Positions 1 through 5,759 of a stretch of 7,327 bases of DNA are shown piece by piece; the stretch's first letter is position 1; each line of letters begins with the position of its first letter. The stretch is from positions 1-7,327 of the forward strand of contig JASHTQ010000130.1 of the NCBI GenBank assembly GCA_030040475.1. Reading direction: 5' to 3'. The DNA is from Streptosporangiaceae bacterium (GTDB lineage: Bacteria > Actinomycetota > Actinomycetes > Streptosporangiales > Streptosporangiaceae). The position numbers and the translations under genes are program-made. The notes beneath the pieces are model-generated. The model did not search any database. It was not told where the DNA came from and saw only the letters and a program-made list of their open reading frames with translations.

Positions 1-2
1 GC

Positions 3-1253
3 ATGGCTGGCTTCCGTCATCGTTTCTTGCCCGTCGCGGCGGGGGCGCTGCTGGCCGTGGGGCTAGCGGCGTGCAGTAGTTCTGGCTCGAGCACGAGCGC
101 GGCCGGGACGGGCGGCAACACGACGGGCGCCAACGCGGGGGGCGGCGGCCAGTGCTCGAACATTCCGGCCGGGCCCATCCAGCTCGCCAACATCGTCCCG
201 CTGAGCGGGCCGACCGCCCAATCGGGCGAGCTGGAGGAGATCGAGTCCAATCTGCTGGTCGCCTACTTCAACGCGCATGACAGCGTGTGCGGGCACAAGT
301 TCGCGCTGTCGAACTACAACGACAAGGGCGACCCGGCGACGTCCCTGGGCATCGCCCGCCAGCTCGTCTCGCAGGGCAACGTGATCATCATGGAGGACTC
401 GCTGTCCTCGGCGCAGAACCAGGATCAGCCGTACCTGATGCAGCAGCATGTGCTTGTGGTCAACGGTGACGGCGCCTACGCGCTGTTCAACGCGCAGCAG
501 AATCCGACCGCGTTCAGCACCGGCCCGTCCAACGCGCAGTACGCCCAGCTGATGGTGAACTGGGCCAAGTCGCACGGCGACAACGACATCGGGATCCTGT
601 CCGACGGCACCTCGTTCAGCGTGGAGCTTGCGGCCGACGCCGAGGCCGACGTCAAGGCCGCCGGGCTGACGTTCGTCAAGACGATCACCTACTCGCCCAC
701 GGCGATCGACCTGACGACCCCGCTGACCGAGGCGAAGGAGGCCGGGATCCAGACGCTGTTCCCGACCGGGTTCACCGGCATCCCGGCCATGGTCTCCGGG
801 CTCAAGGAGATCGGCTGGTCACCGAAGATCATCGGCTGGGGCGGGCTGAACGACTTCGGCATCACCGCGTCTCAGGTCCCGGCCGGGACGGTCGACGGCT
901 GCGACATCTCGTATGCTCCCGGGCAGCCGACGTCCACGTTGCTGACACCCGAGAACACGGCGCTGCTCAAGGAGTCCGAGGCCAAAATCGGGCTCAACCC
1001 GGAGACGTCCGGCGTGATCATCGGCTACTTCTACCTGCTCGCGATCAAGCACGCGATCGAGACGGCCAACTCGCTGGACGGGACCAAGCTCGCGGCCGCG
1101 CTCAGCGCCACGTCCAGCCTGCCGACGAACGTTCCCGGCCTGGACCTGAACTGGACCGCGACCCCAAGCGTCCACAACGGCTTCCCCAGCTCAGGACTGA
1201 AGGAGTGCGAACTCAAGCAAGGGCCGTACGACATCCTCTACGCCGCCAGCTGA
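3..1253 (+). CDS. ABC transporter solute-binding lipoprotein, branched-chain amino acid type (Peripla_BP_6)
   Basis: This 416-residue protein is the extracytoplasmic binding component of a LivJ/LivK-like ABC importer. Residues 1-24 form a lipoprotein signal: Arg/His at 5-7, a hydrophobic stretch 9-23, and lipobox LAAC with the lipidated Cys24. A Ser/Gly/Thr/Ala-rich tether covers 25-49. The type I periplasmic-binding fold starts near 58 (IQLANIVPLSGP) and runs to the C terminus, with the usual mid-protein strand and helix pattern around 196-282 (GILSDG; TLFPTGFTGI). Cys51, 96, 300 and 402 could form two disulfides. Such proteins bind amino acids, but in Actinobacteria many relatives bind aromatic acids, amides or other small acids, so the ligand is unknown. 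The ATG lies 2 nt inside the window, so its ribosome site is not visible and an upstream start cannot be excluded. No permease or ATPase gene is in view; these may lie upstream. The next gene follows after 16 nt, suggesting co-transcription. Confidence 0.93.
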   Translation: MAGFRHRFLPVAAGALLAVGLAACSSSGSSTSAAGTGGNTTGANAGGGGQCSNIPAGPIQLANIVPLSGPTAQSGELEEIESNLLVAYFNAHDSVCGHKFALSNYNDKGDPATSLGIARQLVSQGNVIIMEDSLSSAQNQDQPYLMQQHVLVVNGDGAYALFNAQQNPTAFSTGPSNAQYAQLMVNWAKSHGDNDIGILSDGTSFSVELAADAEADVKAAGLTFVKTITYSPTAIDLTTPLTEAKEAGIQTLFPTGFTGIPAMVSGLKEIGWSPKIIGWGGLNDFGITASQVPAGTVDGCDISYAPGQPTSTLLTPENTALLKESEAKIGLNPETSGVIIGYFYLLAIKHAIETANSLDGTKLAAALSATSSLPTNVPGLDLNWTATPSVHNGFPSSGLKECELKQGPYDILYAAS

Positions 1254-1269
1254 GGCCGGAAAGGAAGGC

Positions 1270-2070
1270 ATGGCAAAGGGGTTGGACGCGCTGGTAGACC
1301 TTCAGCTGGCCTCGCCCGGTGTGGCGCTGGTTACGCTGAACCTGCCCCAGCTGCGGAACGCGATGACGACGGAACTGACGTCGGCGTGGACTGCGGTAAT
1401 GGAGAAGGTCGCCGGGGACCGGTCACTACGGGCGGTGGTGGTGACCGGTACCGGCAGCGCGTTCTGTTCCGGCGCGGACCTGTCCTGGCTTGACCAGGGC
1501 AACCTCAGTGACAACACTCCGGATCGGCTGCGGGACAAGATGCTGCCCTTCTACCGGGCGTGGCTTGCCCCGCAGCAGATCGCGGTCCCCGTGGTCGCGG
1601 CGGTCAACGGGCCCGCGGTGGGGGCCGGGCTGTGCCTGGCGCTGGCGTGCGACCTGCGATACGCCTCGCCGTCGGCGACCTTCAGCGCCCCCTTCACGCA
1701 GCTGGGCACGCACGGCGGGATGGCCGTGAGCTGGCTGCTGCCCGAGGCGGTGGGGACGCCGCGGGCGCGGGAGATGCTCTACACCGGGCGGGTCGTGTCG
1801 GCGCCGGAGGCCCTGGCCTGGGGGCTGGTCAGCGATGTAGCCGACGACGTGGTCGGCCGCGCGCTGGAGGTCGCGGAGGGCGTCGCGCGCGCGGCGCCGA
1901 TCGCCACCCGGCTGACCAAGGCGGGGCTGGCGCACGGCTCCCGTGGCGGTTTCGAGCTGGCGCTGCAGTGGGAGGCGCTGGCCCAGCCGGTGACCCTGGC
2001 CACCAAGGACATCCACAAGGGCGTCCAGGCCCGCCGCGAACATCGCCCCCCCATTTTCGACGGGGACTAG
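1270..2070 (+). CDS. Enoyl-CoA hydratase/isomerase (crotonase) superfamily protein with non-canonical active site
   Basis: This 266-residue protein has the usual single-domain crotonase length. The CoA/oxyanion elements are present: GSAFCSGADL at 62-71 and NGPAVGAGLCLALACDLRYA at 113-132, where the backbone NH groups would hold the thioester carbonyl. A C-terminal helical region with the usual GxxxxAxEAxxxGLV pattern follows (173-187, TGRVVSAPEALAWGLV). By motif alignment to rat mitochondrial hydratase, the position of Glu144 is Cys122 and that of Glu164 is Phe142. Neither acidic base is present, so ordinary hydration of 2-enoyl-CoA is doubtful. The local sequence GTHGGMAVSWLLP (146-158) resembles an actinobacterial crotonase group that often lacks these residues. 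The reaction is therefore unassigned; isomerase, hydrolase or lyase chemistry on an acyl-CoA is possible. The start is supported by AAGGAAGG just upstream (1261-1268). It sits 16 nt behind the solute-binding protein gene, implying one operon and perhaps a shared catabolic route. Confidence 0.93.
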   Translation: MAKGLDALVDLQLASPGVALVTLNLPQLRNAMTTELTSAWTAVMEKVAGDRSLRAVVVTGTGSAFCSGADLSWLDQGNLSDNTPDRLRDKMLPFYRAWLAPQQIAVPVVAAVNGPAVGAGLCLALACDLRYASPSATFSAPFTQLGTHGGMAVSWLLPEAVGTPRAREMLYTGRVVSAPEALAWGLVSDVADDVVGRALEVAEGVARAAPIATRLTKAGLAHGSRGGFELALQWEALAQPVTLATKDIHKGVQARREHRPPIFDGD

Positions 2071-2100
2071 CTGCCTGCCACTCGTGCGGGCGGGCGTTCC

Positions 2101-2154
2101 GCGGGCGTGGTACCACGGCCCGTTCGGGATAAATAGATCTTTTGATTTTTTATT
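2101..2154 (+). terminator. Probable transcription terminator of the transporter/crotonase unit
   Basis: About 31 nt after the crotonase stop, CGGGCGTG (2102-2109) pairs with CACGgCCCG (2114-2122) around a GTAC tetraloop. This gives eight base pairs with one bulged G at 2118. An AT-rich stretch with T-runs follows at 2129-2154 (cttttgattttttatt), the most AT-rich patch in the window. The T-run starts about 17 nt after the stem rather than directly, so this is not a textbook intrinsic terminator. Actinobacterial terminators often have poor U-tracts. The perfect 12-nt palindrome CGTGGTACCACG (2106-2117) could alternatively be a protein-binding site. Confidence 0.45.
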
Positions 2155-2160
2155 CGAGGA

Positions 2161-2197
2161 TGCCGCGAGCCGCGGCACGGCCGAGCACGTGCGGCCG
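2161..2197. repeat. Two adjacent short inverted repeats (tandem hairpins)
   Basis: TGCCGCG (2161-2167) and CGCGGCA (2171-2177) form a perfect 7-bp stem with loop AGC. Directly adjoining, CGGCCG (2178-2183) and CGGCCG (2192-2197) form a 6-bp stem around AGCACGTG. No T-run follows on either strand, so neither is a standard terminator. GC-rich DNA yields such repeats by chance fairly often; the perfect first stem is the better one. They lie in the gene-poor stretch between the crotonase and TetR genes. Confidence 0.5.
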
Positions 2198-2240
2198 CTG
2201 TAGGTGAAGGCCGGCCCCCACCCGCGCCTCGGGCATTACC

Positions 2241-2279
2241 CTGGCAGCCTTGACATATAGGTCAAATGAGGCTCGCCAG
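2241..2279. promoter_or_regulatory. Nested inverted repeat, candidate TetR-family operator
   Basis: The core is TTGACATATAGGTCAA (2250-2265), a 16-nt palindrome with a single mismatched pair (A2255/G2260). It sits inside a longer imperfect inverted repeat: CTGGC (2241-2245) matches GCCAG (2275-2279), and AGCCT (2246-2250) matches AGGCT (2269-2273), with C2274 and A2265/ATG2266-2268 as unpaired bases. Palindromes of 14-18 bp are the usual operators of TetR repressors, and a TetR gene starts about 280 nt downstream, so autoregulation is plausible. The core contains TTGACA (2250-2255), a perfect -35 hexamer, and TATAGG (2256-2261), a possible -10, but neither has a convincing partner at 17 nt. 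As RNA it could fold into a hairpin of about 14 bp. The operator role is inference. Confidence 0.5.
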
Positions 2280-2387
2280 TACGCGCCCAGCCTCGCCCCC
2301 GCGAACGGGTATCGTATCCATCGAAGCTGCTATCATCCGGACAATCGGGCAGCAAGGCCAGCCAGCGCTCCCGTAGACGGATAACTT

Positions 2388-2407
2388 ACCAGATAGTAAA
2401 ATCTGGT
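2388..2407. promoter_or_regulatory. Perfect 7-bp inverted repeat, second candidate operator
   Basis: ACCAGAT (2388-2394) and ATCTGGT (2401-2407) are exact inverted copies separated by AGTAAA. Overlapping it is a second, smaller inverted repeat, TTAC (2386-2389) with GTAA (2396-2399). The site lies about 26 nt before the candidate leader ORF and about 140 nt before the likely TetR start. That position suits a repressor site in a 5' region, but no matching promoter hexamers are clear. Confidence 0.4.
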
Positions 2408-2432
2408 CGTCGAGCGCGACGAGGGACTCGGC

Positions 2433-2510
2433 ATGAACCGCACGATGACCAAGGCCCGGCCTTGCCGGAGCCGAGGCGAGACCTGCTGCGGGACGTGCGC
2501 CGCTAAGTAA
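2433..2510 (+). CDS. Candidate 25-codon cysteine-containing leader ORF upstream of the TetR gene
   Basis: An ATG at 2433 opens a 25-codon frame ending in TAA at 2508-2510. It is preceded by GAGGGA (2421-2426) at 6-nt spacing, the best ribosome-binding site in this part of the window. The peptide would start MNRTMTKARP and carry four cysteines, at 11, 18, 19 and 22 (RGETCCGTCAAK at the end). It is in a different frame from the TetR gene and stops 2 nt before an in-frame TTG (2513) of that gene, so translational coupling is possible. A perfect 15-nt palindrome, CAAGGCC-C-GGCCTTG (2450-2464), lies inside it. I do not recognise the peptide. Short ORFs with Cys codons act as attenuators in some actinobacterial cysteine operons, but nothing here links the downstream gene to sulfur. 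A chance ORF remains quite possible. Confidence 0.35.
   Translation: MNRTMTKARPCRSRGETCCGTCAAK
2450..2464. repeat. Perfect 15-nt palindrome within the candidate leader ORF
   Basis: CAAGGCC and GGCCTTG are exact inverted arms around a central C. It could be a binding site or, as RNA, a short stem that forms or melts as ribosomes move through the leader ORF. Arms this short do occur by chance in GC-rich DNA. Confidence 0.4.
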
Positions 2511-2545
2511 AATTGCTCAGGCGTCGGCAGAGGAATCGAGGAACC

Positions 2546-3133
2546 TTGCCCAAGGCCGTCAAGGTGTCGCGCGAAGAAGAACTCCTGCGCAACGCCATTC
2601 AGCTGTTCAGCCGCGGCGGCTTCCGGGAGACGAGCCTCCAGGAGATCGCCGATGAGCTCGGCATTACCCGGCCACTCTTTTATTACTATTTCGAGTCAAA
2701 GGAAGACCTGCTCTGGCGCATCATCGGGCATCTTGGCGATACCCTGCTCGAGCAGGCCAGGCCCATCGCCGTCGCGGACGAAACCCCTACCCGCCGTCTC
2801 ACCAGACTCTTCGAACGGCACGTGGAAACCCTGCTGGAGAACGTCGACGCCTTCCGCATTTACTTTGCCGAGCGCAATCAGCTTTCCGGCAAGCGGGACC
2901 TGCGCCTCAAGCGCGGCGAGCGGCTCTACCACGAATTGATCACGGACGTGATCGTGGAAGGGCAGCGGCTGGGCGAGATACGGCCGGGCGACCCGCACCT
3001 GGCCACCAGGCTCGCGATGGGCACGGCCAACTCGCTGCTGCGCTGGTTCACCCCCGCCGGGGCGATCTCGGCCCACGAGCTGATGTCGGCCACCGTCGAG
3101 TACATGCTGGCCGGGCTGGCCGTCAAGAGCTAA
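2546..3133 (+). CDS. TetR/AcrR-family transcriptional repressor
   Basis: The protein has 195 residues from TTG 2546 and is a normal-length TetR regulator that binds DNA as a dimer. The helix-turn-helix domain covers about 9-55: LLRNAIQLFSRGGFRETS, then QEIADELGITRPLFYYYFES with the recognition helix near 39-48, then KEDLLW. The C-terminal ligand domain (60-195) carries FAERNQLSG (107-115), an EGQRLGEIRPGDP segment and LLRWFTPAGAISAHEL. These resemble TetR groups that sense acyl-CoA or aromatic-acid metabolites, such as KstR2-like proteins. The ligand is not determinable. An in-frame TTG at 2513 would add 11 basic residues but has no ribosome site of its own; TTG 2546 is preceded by AGAGGAATCGAGGAACC, so I prefer it. 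If the leader ORF is real, coupled initiation at 2513 is the alternative. It lies convergent to the VOC gene. Palindromes upstream suggest autoregulation. Confidence 0.93.
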   Translation: MPKAVKVSREEELLRNAIQLFSRGGFRETSLQEIADELGITRPLFYYYFESKEDLLWRIIGHLGDTLLEQARPIAVADETPTRRLTRLFERHVETLLENVDAFRIYFAERNQLSGKRDLRLKRGERLYHELITDVIVEGQRLGEIRPGDPHLATRLAMGTANSLLRWFTPAGAISAHELMSATVEYMLAGLAVKS

Positions 3134-3135
3134 CC

Positions 3136-3152
3136 CTCCCGCAGTCAGGGAG
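3136..3152 (+). terminator. Weak hairpin just after the TetR gene
   Basis: CTCCC (3136-3140) pairs with GGGAG (3148-3152) around a 7-nt loop, starting 3 nt after the TetR stop. No T-run follows in either direction. It lies in the 105-nt gap between two convergent genes, where terminators are expected. A second small stem, ACCC/GGGT at 3215-3226, lies nearer the VOC stop. Both are weak. Confidence 0.25.
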
Positions 3153-3238
3153 AACAGCGGCTCGTATACCTGCTCCTTCGTCATGCCGAACGCCCGCGCA
3201 GAAGTCGCGGCCGAACCCGTCCGGGTCGCCCCGCCGGT

Positions 3239-4060
3239 TTATTCGGTGAACTCGAAGAGCAGGTTGTGGTTCTGCGCCGGGTTGATGGCCAGCGTGCCGT
3301 CCGCATCGCCGGGGATGAGGTCGAAGCCCTGCGCGGTCAGGTGCTTCTCGACCTCGGCCAGGTTGCCCGCCCGCAGCACCGTGCTGCGGATGCGCTGGCC
3401 GTACCGGCCCAGGTAGTCCGCCAGCGCCCCGTCGCCGGTTGGCTCGAGCATCTCCCAGACCGCGGTGCCGACCTGCAGCTGCACGCCCTTGGCCGCCGCC
3501 CGCGGCCGGGACACCGGGCCGATCTCCGACACCTCGGCCAGCTCGTTCAGCCTGGCCGACGCGGCCTCGACGCTCTCCACCGCCACGGTCAGCCGGGCCA
3601 GGCCGGTCAGGCCGAGCGGGTGCTGGGTCTCCCAGTAGCCGTCCGGCTGGGCCAGCTGCTTGAAGTCGCCGTCGTAGATCTCGAACGCGATGCCGAAGCT
3701 GTTGCCCGGGTAGGTGAAGAACGCGGCTCCGAGGTCGTTGATGATCCGGACGCCCTGCTCGTTGGCGAATTCCCGGGCGCTCACGACGTCGGGGACGTGG
3801 TACTCGATGCCGATGTAGTGGTCGCCGTACCGGGCCAGCAGCCGGCCCTGTCCCCGCTCGCCGCGCTCCTTGGGCGCGAAGAACTCGAACATCACGCCGC
3901 CCAGCGTCATCAGGCAGGCGTCCGTGCCGTCGCCGGAGTCGGGGATCCGCCGGTCCAGGGTGAACCCCACCCGGTCCCTGAAGTGCTCGATGGTCTCTTC
4001 GTATCCGTCCACGATCGCGTTGATGTGGTTCGGATGGATCAGTTGCCACTTGTCAGCCAT
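3239..4060 (-). CDS. Two-domain VOC superfamily protein (glyoxalase/dioxygenase fold)
   Basis: The protein has 273 residues from ATG 4060. The N-terminal VOC domain has both beta-alpha-beta3 modules: HINAIV (12-17) to VMFEFFAP (56-63), and HYIGIEYHVPDV (81-92) to FGIAFEIYD (122-130). Candidate metal ligands are His12, Glu59, His81 and Glu127. The C-terminal domain (about 150-273) repeats the fold, but its matching strands (LARLTVAV at 154-161; RIRSTVLRA at 223-231) lack histidines, so it is probably a non-catalytic copy. Type I extradiol dioxygenases carry the metal site in the second domain, the reverse of this arrangement, so I do not call it one. Dioxygenase, isomerase or lyase activity remains open. 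ATG 4060 is chosen because GAGG lies 8 nt upstream on this strand; an in-frame TTG at 4096 lacks a ribosome site. It is divergent from the kinase gene and convergent with the TetR gene, whose product could control it. Confidence 0.88.
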   Translation of the reverse strand: MADKWQLIHPNHINAIVDGYEETIEHFRDRVGFTLDRRIPDSGDGTDACLMTLGGVMFEFFAPKERGERGQGRLLARYGDHYIGIEYHVPDVVSAREFANEQGVRIINDLGAAFFTYPGNSFGIAFEIYDGDFKQLAQPDGYWETQHPLGLTGLARLTVAVESVEAASARLNELAEVSEIGPVSRPRAAAKGVQLQVGTAVWEMLEPTGDGALADYLGRYGQRIRSTVLRAGNLAEVEKHLTAQGFDLIPGDADGTLAINPAQNHNLLFEFTE

Positions 4061-4314
4061 GATCGCAGCCTCGTCCGCCGCTGACTCTGGTGTCAAGAGA
4101 AAACATCGATTATTTGTGAAATCTCGATCTATTGGCCTGGCCCAGGCGGCTCACGGGGGACGGATGATGGACGGCCACTCGTGGTAGCCGTACCCAAAGG
4201 CAGCGGCTGCCACGATCGACTGCGCCACCCGCGCGCCCGCACGATCGAGGCATGAAAAGTGAAATAGCCACCGCCAGCAGTCACAACGTCATCGTCGTAG
4301 GTGACAATCGCATC
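4061..4314. promoter_or_regulatory. Divergent control region between the VOC and histidine kinase genes
   Basis: This 254-nt stretch should hold promoters for both flanking genes. Visible structure: an AT-rich imperfect inverted repeat with ATCGA (4105-4109) and TCGAT (4124-4128) arms, with ATTTGTGAAAT (4112-4122) inside; a perfect 13-nt palindrome GCCTGGCCCAGGC (4135-4147); two copies of CACGATCGA (4211-4219 and 4240-4248) 29 nt apart, close to three helical turns; and GTCAC (4280-4284) with GTGAC (4301-4305), whose second arm overlaps the kinase's AGGTGA ribosome site. No clear -35/-10 pair was found in either direction. Confidence 0.4.
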
Positions 4315-5742
4315 ATGGCCGGACCGGTCGCCACGCCGCTACGGAACGCGCTCAGGGCGTCGTTCACCAGGCGCACCTGGGCCGAGTTCGGCTACACGCT
4401 CGCCACCCTCCCGCTCGCCCTCGCCGCGGTCGTCTACGCCGTGCCCATGCTGGAGAACGGGCTGCTGTGGGCACTCTCCGCGCCCGGCCTGCGGAGGTTC
4501 GGCGCGGCCATCAGGTTCCTCGCGCGCGCTCTGCTCGGCGAAGACGTCCCGGCCCCGCCGGGCCAGACGTCCACGCTGCGGTTCAAGGTCCGAACGAAGG
4601 ACCCGCAGGACGCCGTGCGTCTCGCCAAGGCCGCAGAAGCGGCCGACGGCACGGCGCGGGTGTGGGAGTCCAAGCCAGGGCTGACCATCCGCAGGCTCCC
4701 GTCGGCGCGGATCGTCGAGCTAGCCGCCGACGCGGGAATCACGGTCGATAAGGTCCGGTCGCCGAACGCGTTCGGCAACTGGATCGACCGAGGTGCCCGC
4801 GACCCGGTCGCCTGGCGGGCACGCGGTTACTTCGCGCTCAAGCTGCCGCTTGCCTGCGCCGGCCTGGCCGTCGCGGCGATCGGCTGGCTCGGCGGCCTGT
4901 TCTACCTGGCCTTCCCGGCCTGGTGGTCGCTAGGCCTGCACAGCGCGCTCGGCGACTGGAACGTCTCCAGCTTCGCCGTATCCTTCGCCCTGCTGCCGCT
5001 AGGGGCCGCCCTGCTGATCGCGGGCCCGTGGCTGCTGCACGGGGCCACCGAGTCCGATCTGTGGCTCGTCCGGCACCTGCTCGGCGCGAACTCACCGGAA
5101 GAAAGGATCCGCGCCCTCAAGGAGAGCCGCGCCCGCGTCGTGGACGACTCGGCGGCCAGGCTCCGCACCATCGAGCGGGATCTGCACGACGGCACCCAGG
5201 CGCAGCTCATCGCCTTGGCAATGAAGCTTGGCCTGGCCAAGGAGAAGCTCTCCGACGCAAGCAGCGCCGACCTGGCCCGCGTCACCCAGCTCGTCGACGA
5301 CGCCCACCGCGGCATCATCGAGGCGATCGCCGACCTGCGGACGCTGGCCCGCGGCATCCACCCGCCGGTCCTGGACAACGGCCTCGCCGACGCGCTGGCC
5401 ACGCTCGCGCACCGCAGCGCGGTCCCCGTCGAGCTGATCGTGGACATATCCGAGCGCCCGTCGGCCGCGATCGAGACCATGGCCTACTTCTCGGCCGCCG
5501 AGCTTCTCGCCAACGTCGCCAAGCACAGCGGCGCCAGGCACGCGACCCTCGAGGCCGTGCACGTCCCCGGCCTGCTCCGGATCCGCGTCACCGACGACGG
5601 CCGAGGCGGCGCCCGCCCGGTGCAGGGCGGCGGCCTGCGCGGCCTGGCCGAACGCGTCCGCACCGTCGACGGCCGCGTCGAAGTCGACAGCCCGCGCGGC
5701 GGCCCCACCACGGTTACCGTCGAACTCCCGTCCCACGCCTGA
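4315..5742 (+). CDS. NarL/DesK-type membrane sensor histidine kinase with inserted cytoplasmic domain
   Basis: The protein has 475 residues from ATG 4315. The N-terminal part resembles the actinobacterial multi-pass 'Sensor' domain: a hydrophobic segment at 26-47, then 177-203 and 221-241. Between them, 86-147 is a soluble stretch with an apparent beta-alpha-beta-beta-alpha-beta pattern, unusual at this site. The catalytic core follows: HisKA_3 dimerisation helix with phospho-acceptor His291 in ERDLHDGTQAQLIALAMKLG (288-307), then an HATPase domain with N-box ELLANVAKHSGA (396-407, Asn400), G1 box DDGRGGA (427-433) and a glycine-rich GGGLRGLAERV (438-448). It should autophosphorylate on His291 and pass phosphate to the regulator encoded 17 nt downstream. 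ATG 4252 would add 21 residues, but its GAGG lies only 1 nt away; ATG 4315 has AGGTGA at about 10 nt. The signal sensed is unknown. Confidence 0.93.
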   Translation: MAGPVATPLRNALRASFTRRTWAEFGYTLATLPLALAAVVYAVPMLENGLLWALSAPGLRRFGAAIRFLARALLGEDVPAPPGQTSTLRFKVRTKDPQDAVRLAKAAEAADGTARVWESKPGLTIRRLPSARIVELAADAGITVDKVRSPNAFGNWIDRGARDPVAWRARGYFALKLPLACAGLAVAAIGWLGGLFYLAFPAWWSLGLHSALGDWNVSSFAVSFALLPLGAALLIAGPWLLHGATESDLWLVRHLLGANSPEERIRALKESRARVVDDSAARLRTIERDLHDGTQAQLIALAMKLGLAKEKLSDASSADLARVTQLVDDAHRGIIEAIADLRTLARGIHPPVLDNGLADALATLAHRSAVPVELIVDISERPSAAIETMAYFSAAELLANVAKHSGARHATLEAVHVPGLLRIRVTDDGRGGARPVQGGGLRGLAERVRTVDGRVEVDSPRGGPTTVTVELPSHA

Positions 5743-5759
5743 AAGGTAACCGTCCAGCC

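Noticed and set aside
2161..2177. The perfect TGCCGCG/CGCGGCA hairpin as an intrinsic terminator.
   Set aside because: The T-run lies on its 5' side; on the plus strand no T-run follows, and on the minus strand the following bases are A-rich.
1426..2178. A 250-codon minus-strand ORF opposite the crotonase gene.
   Set aside because: It is antisense to a clear crotonase-family gene and shows no family motifs.
2250..2278. TTGACA at 2250 as the -35 of a standard sigma-70 promoter.
   Set aside because: At 17-nt spacing the -10 position reads CGCCAG, with no TATAAT-like hexamer; it is better explained as part of the palindrome.
2266..2376. A 36-codon ORF from ATG 2266 whose middle (SIEAAIIRTIGQQG) loosely resembles the first helix of TetR proteins, suggesting a gene remnant.
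   Set aside because: No proper ribosome site, no helix-turn-helix after it, and the match is short and easily due to chance.
2696..3184. A 162-codon minus-strand ORF starting MTKEQVYEPLFSLTAG.
   Set aside because: It lies almost wholly antisense to the well-supported TetR gene and has no ribosome site; the few plausible residues before the overlap are too short to support a gene.
3266..4084. A 272-codon plus-strand ORF opposite the VOC gene.
   Set aside because: Its Val/Arg/Asp/Gly-rich composition is typical of antisense reading of GC-rich coding DNA; the minus strand encodes a recognisable VOC fold.
4923..5759. A long in-frame extension upstream of the response regulator, giving a 493-residue protein.
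   Set aside because: The added part is an Arg/Pro-rich shadow of the kinase gene; the receiver domain begins exactly at ATG 5760.
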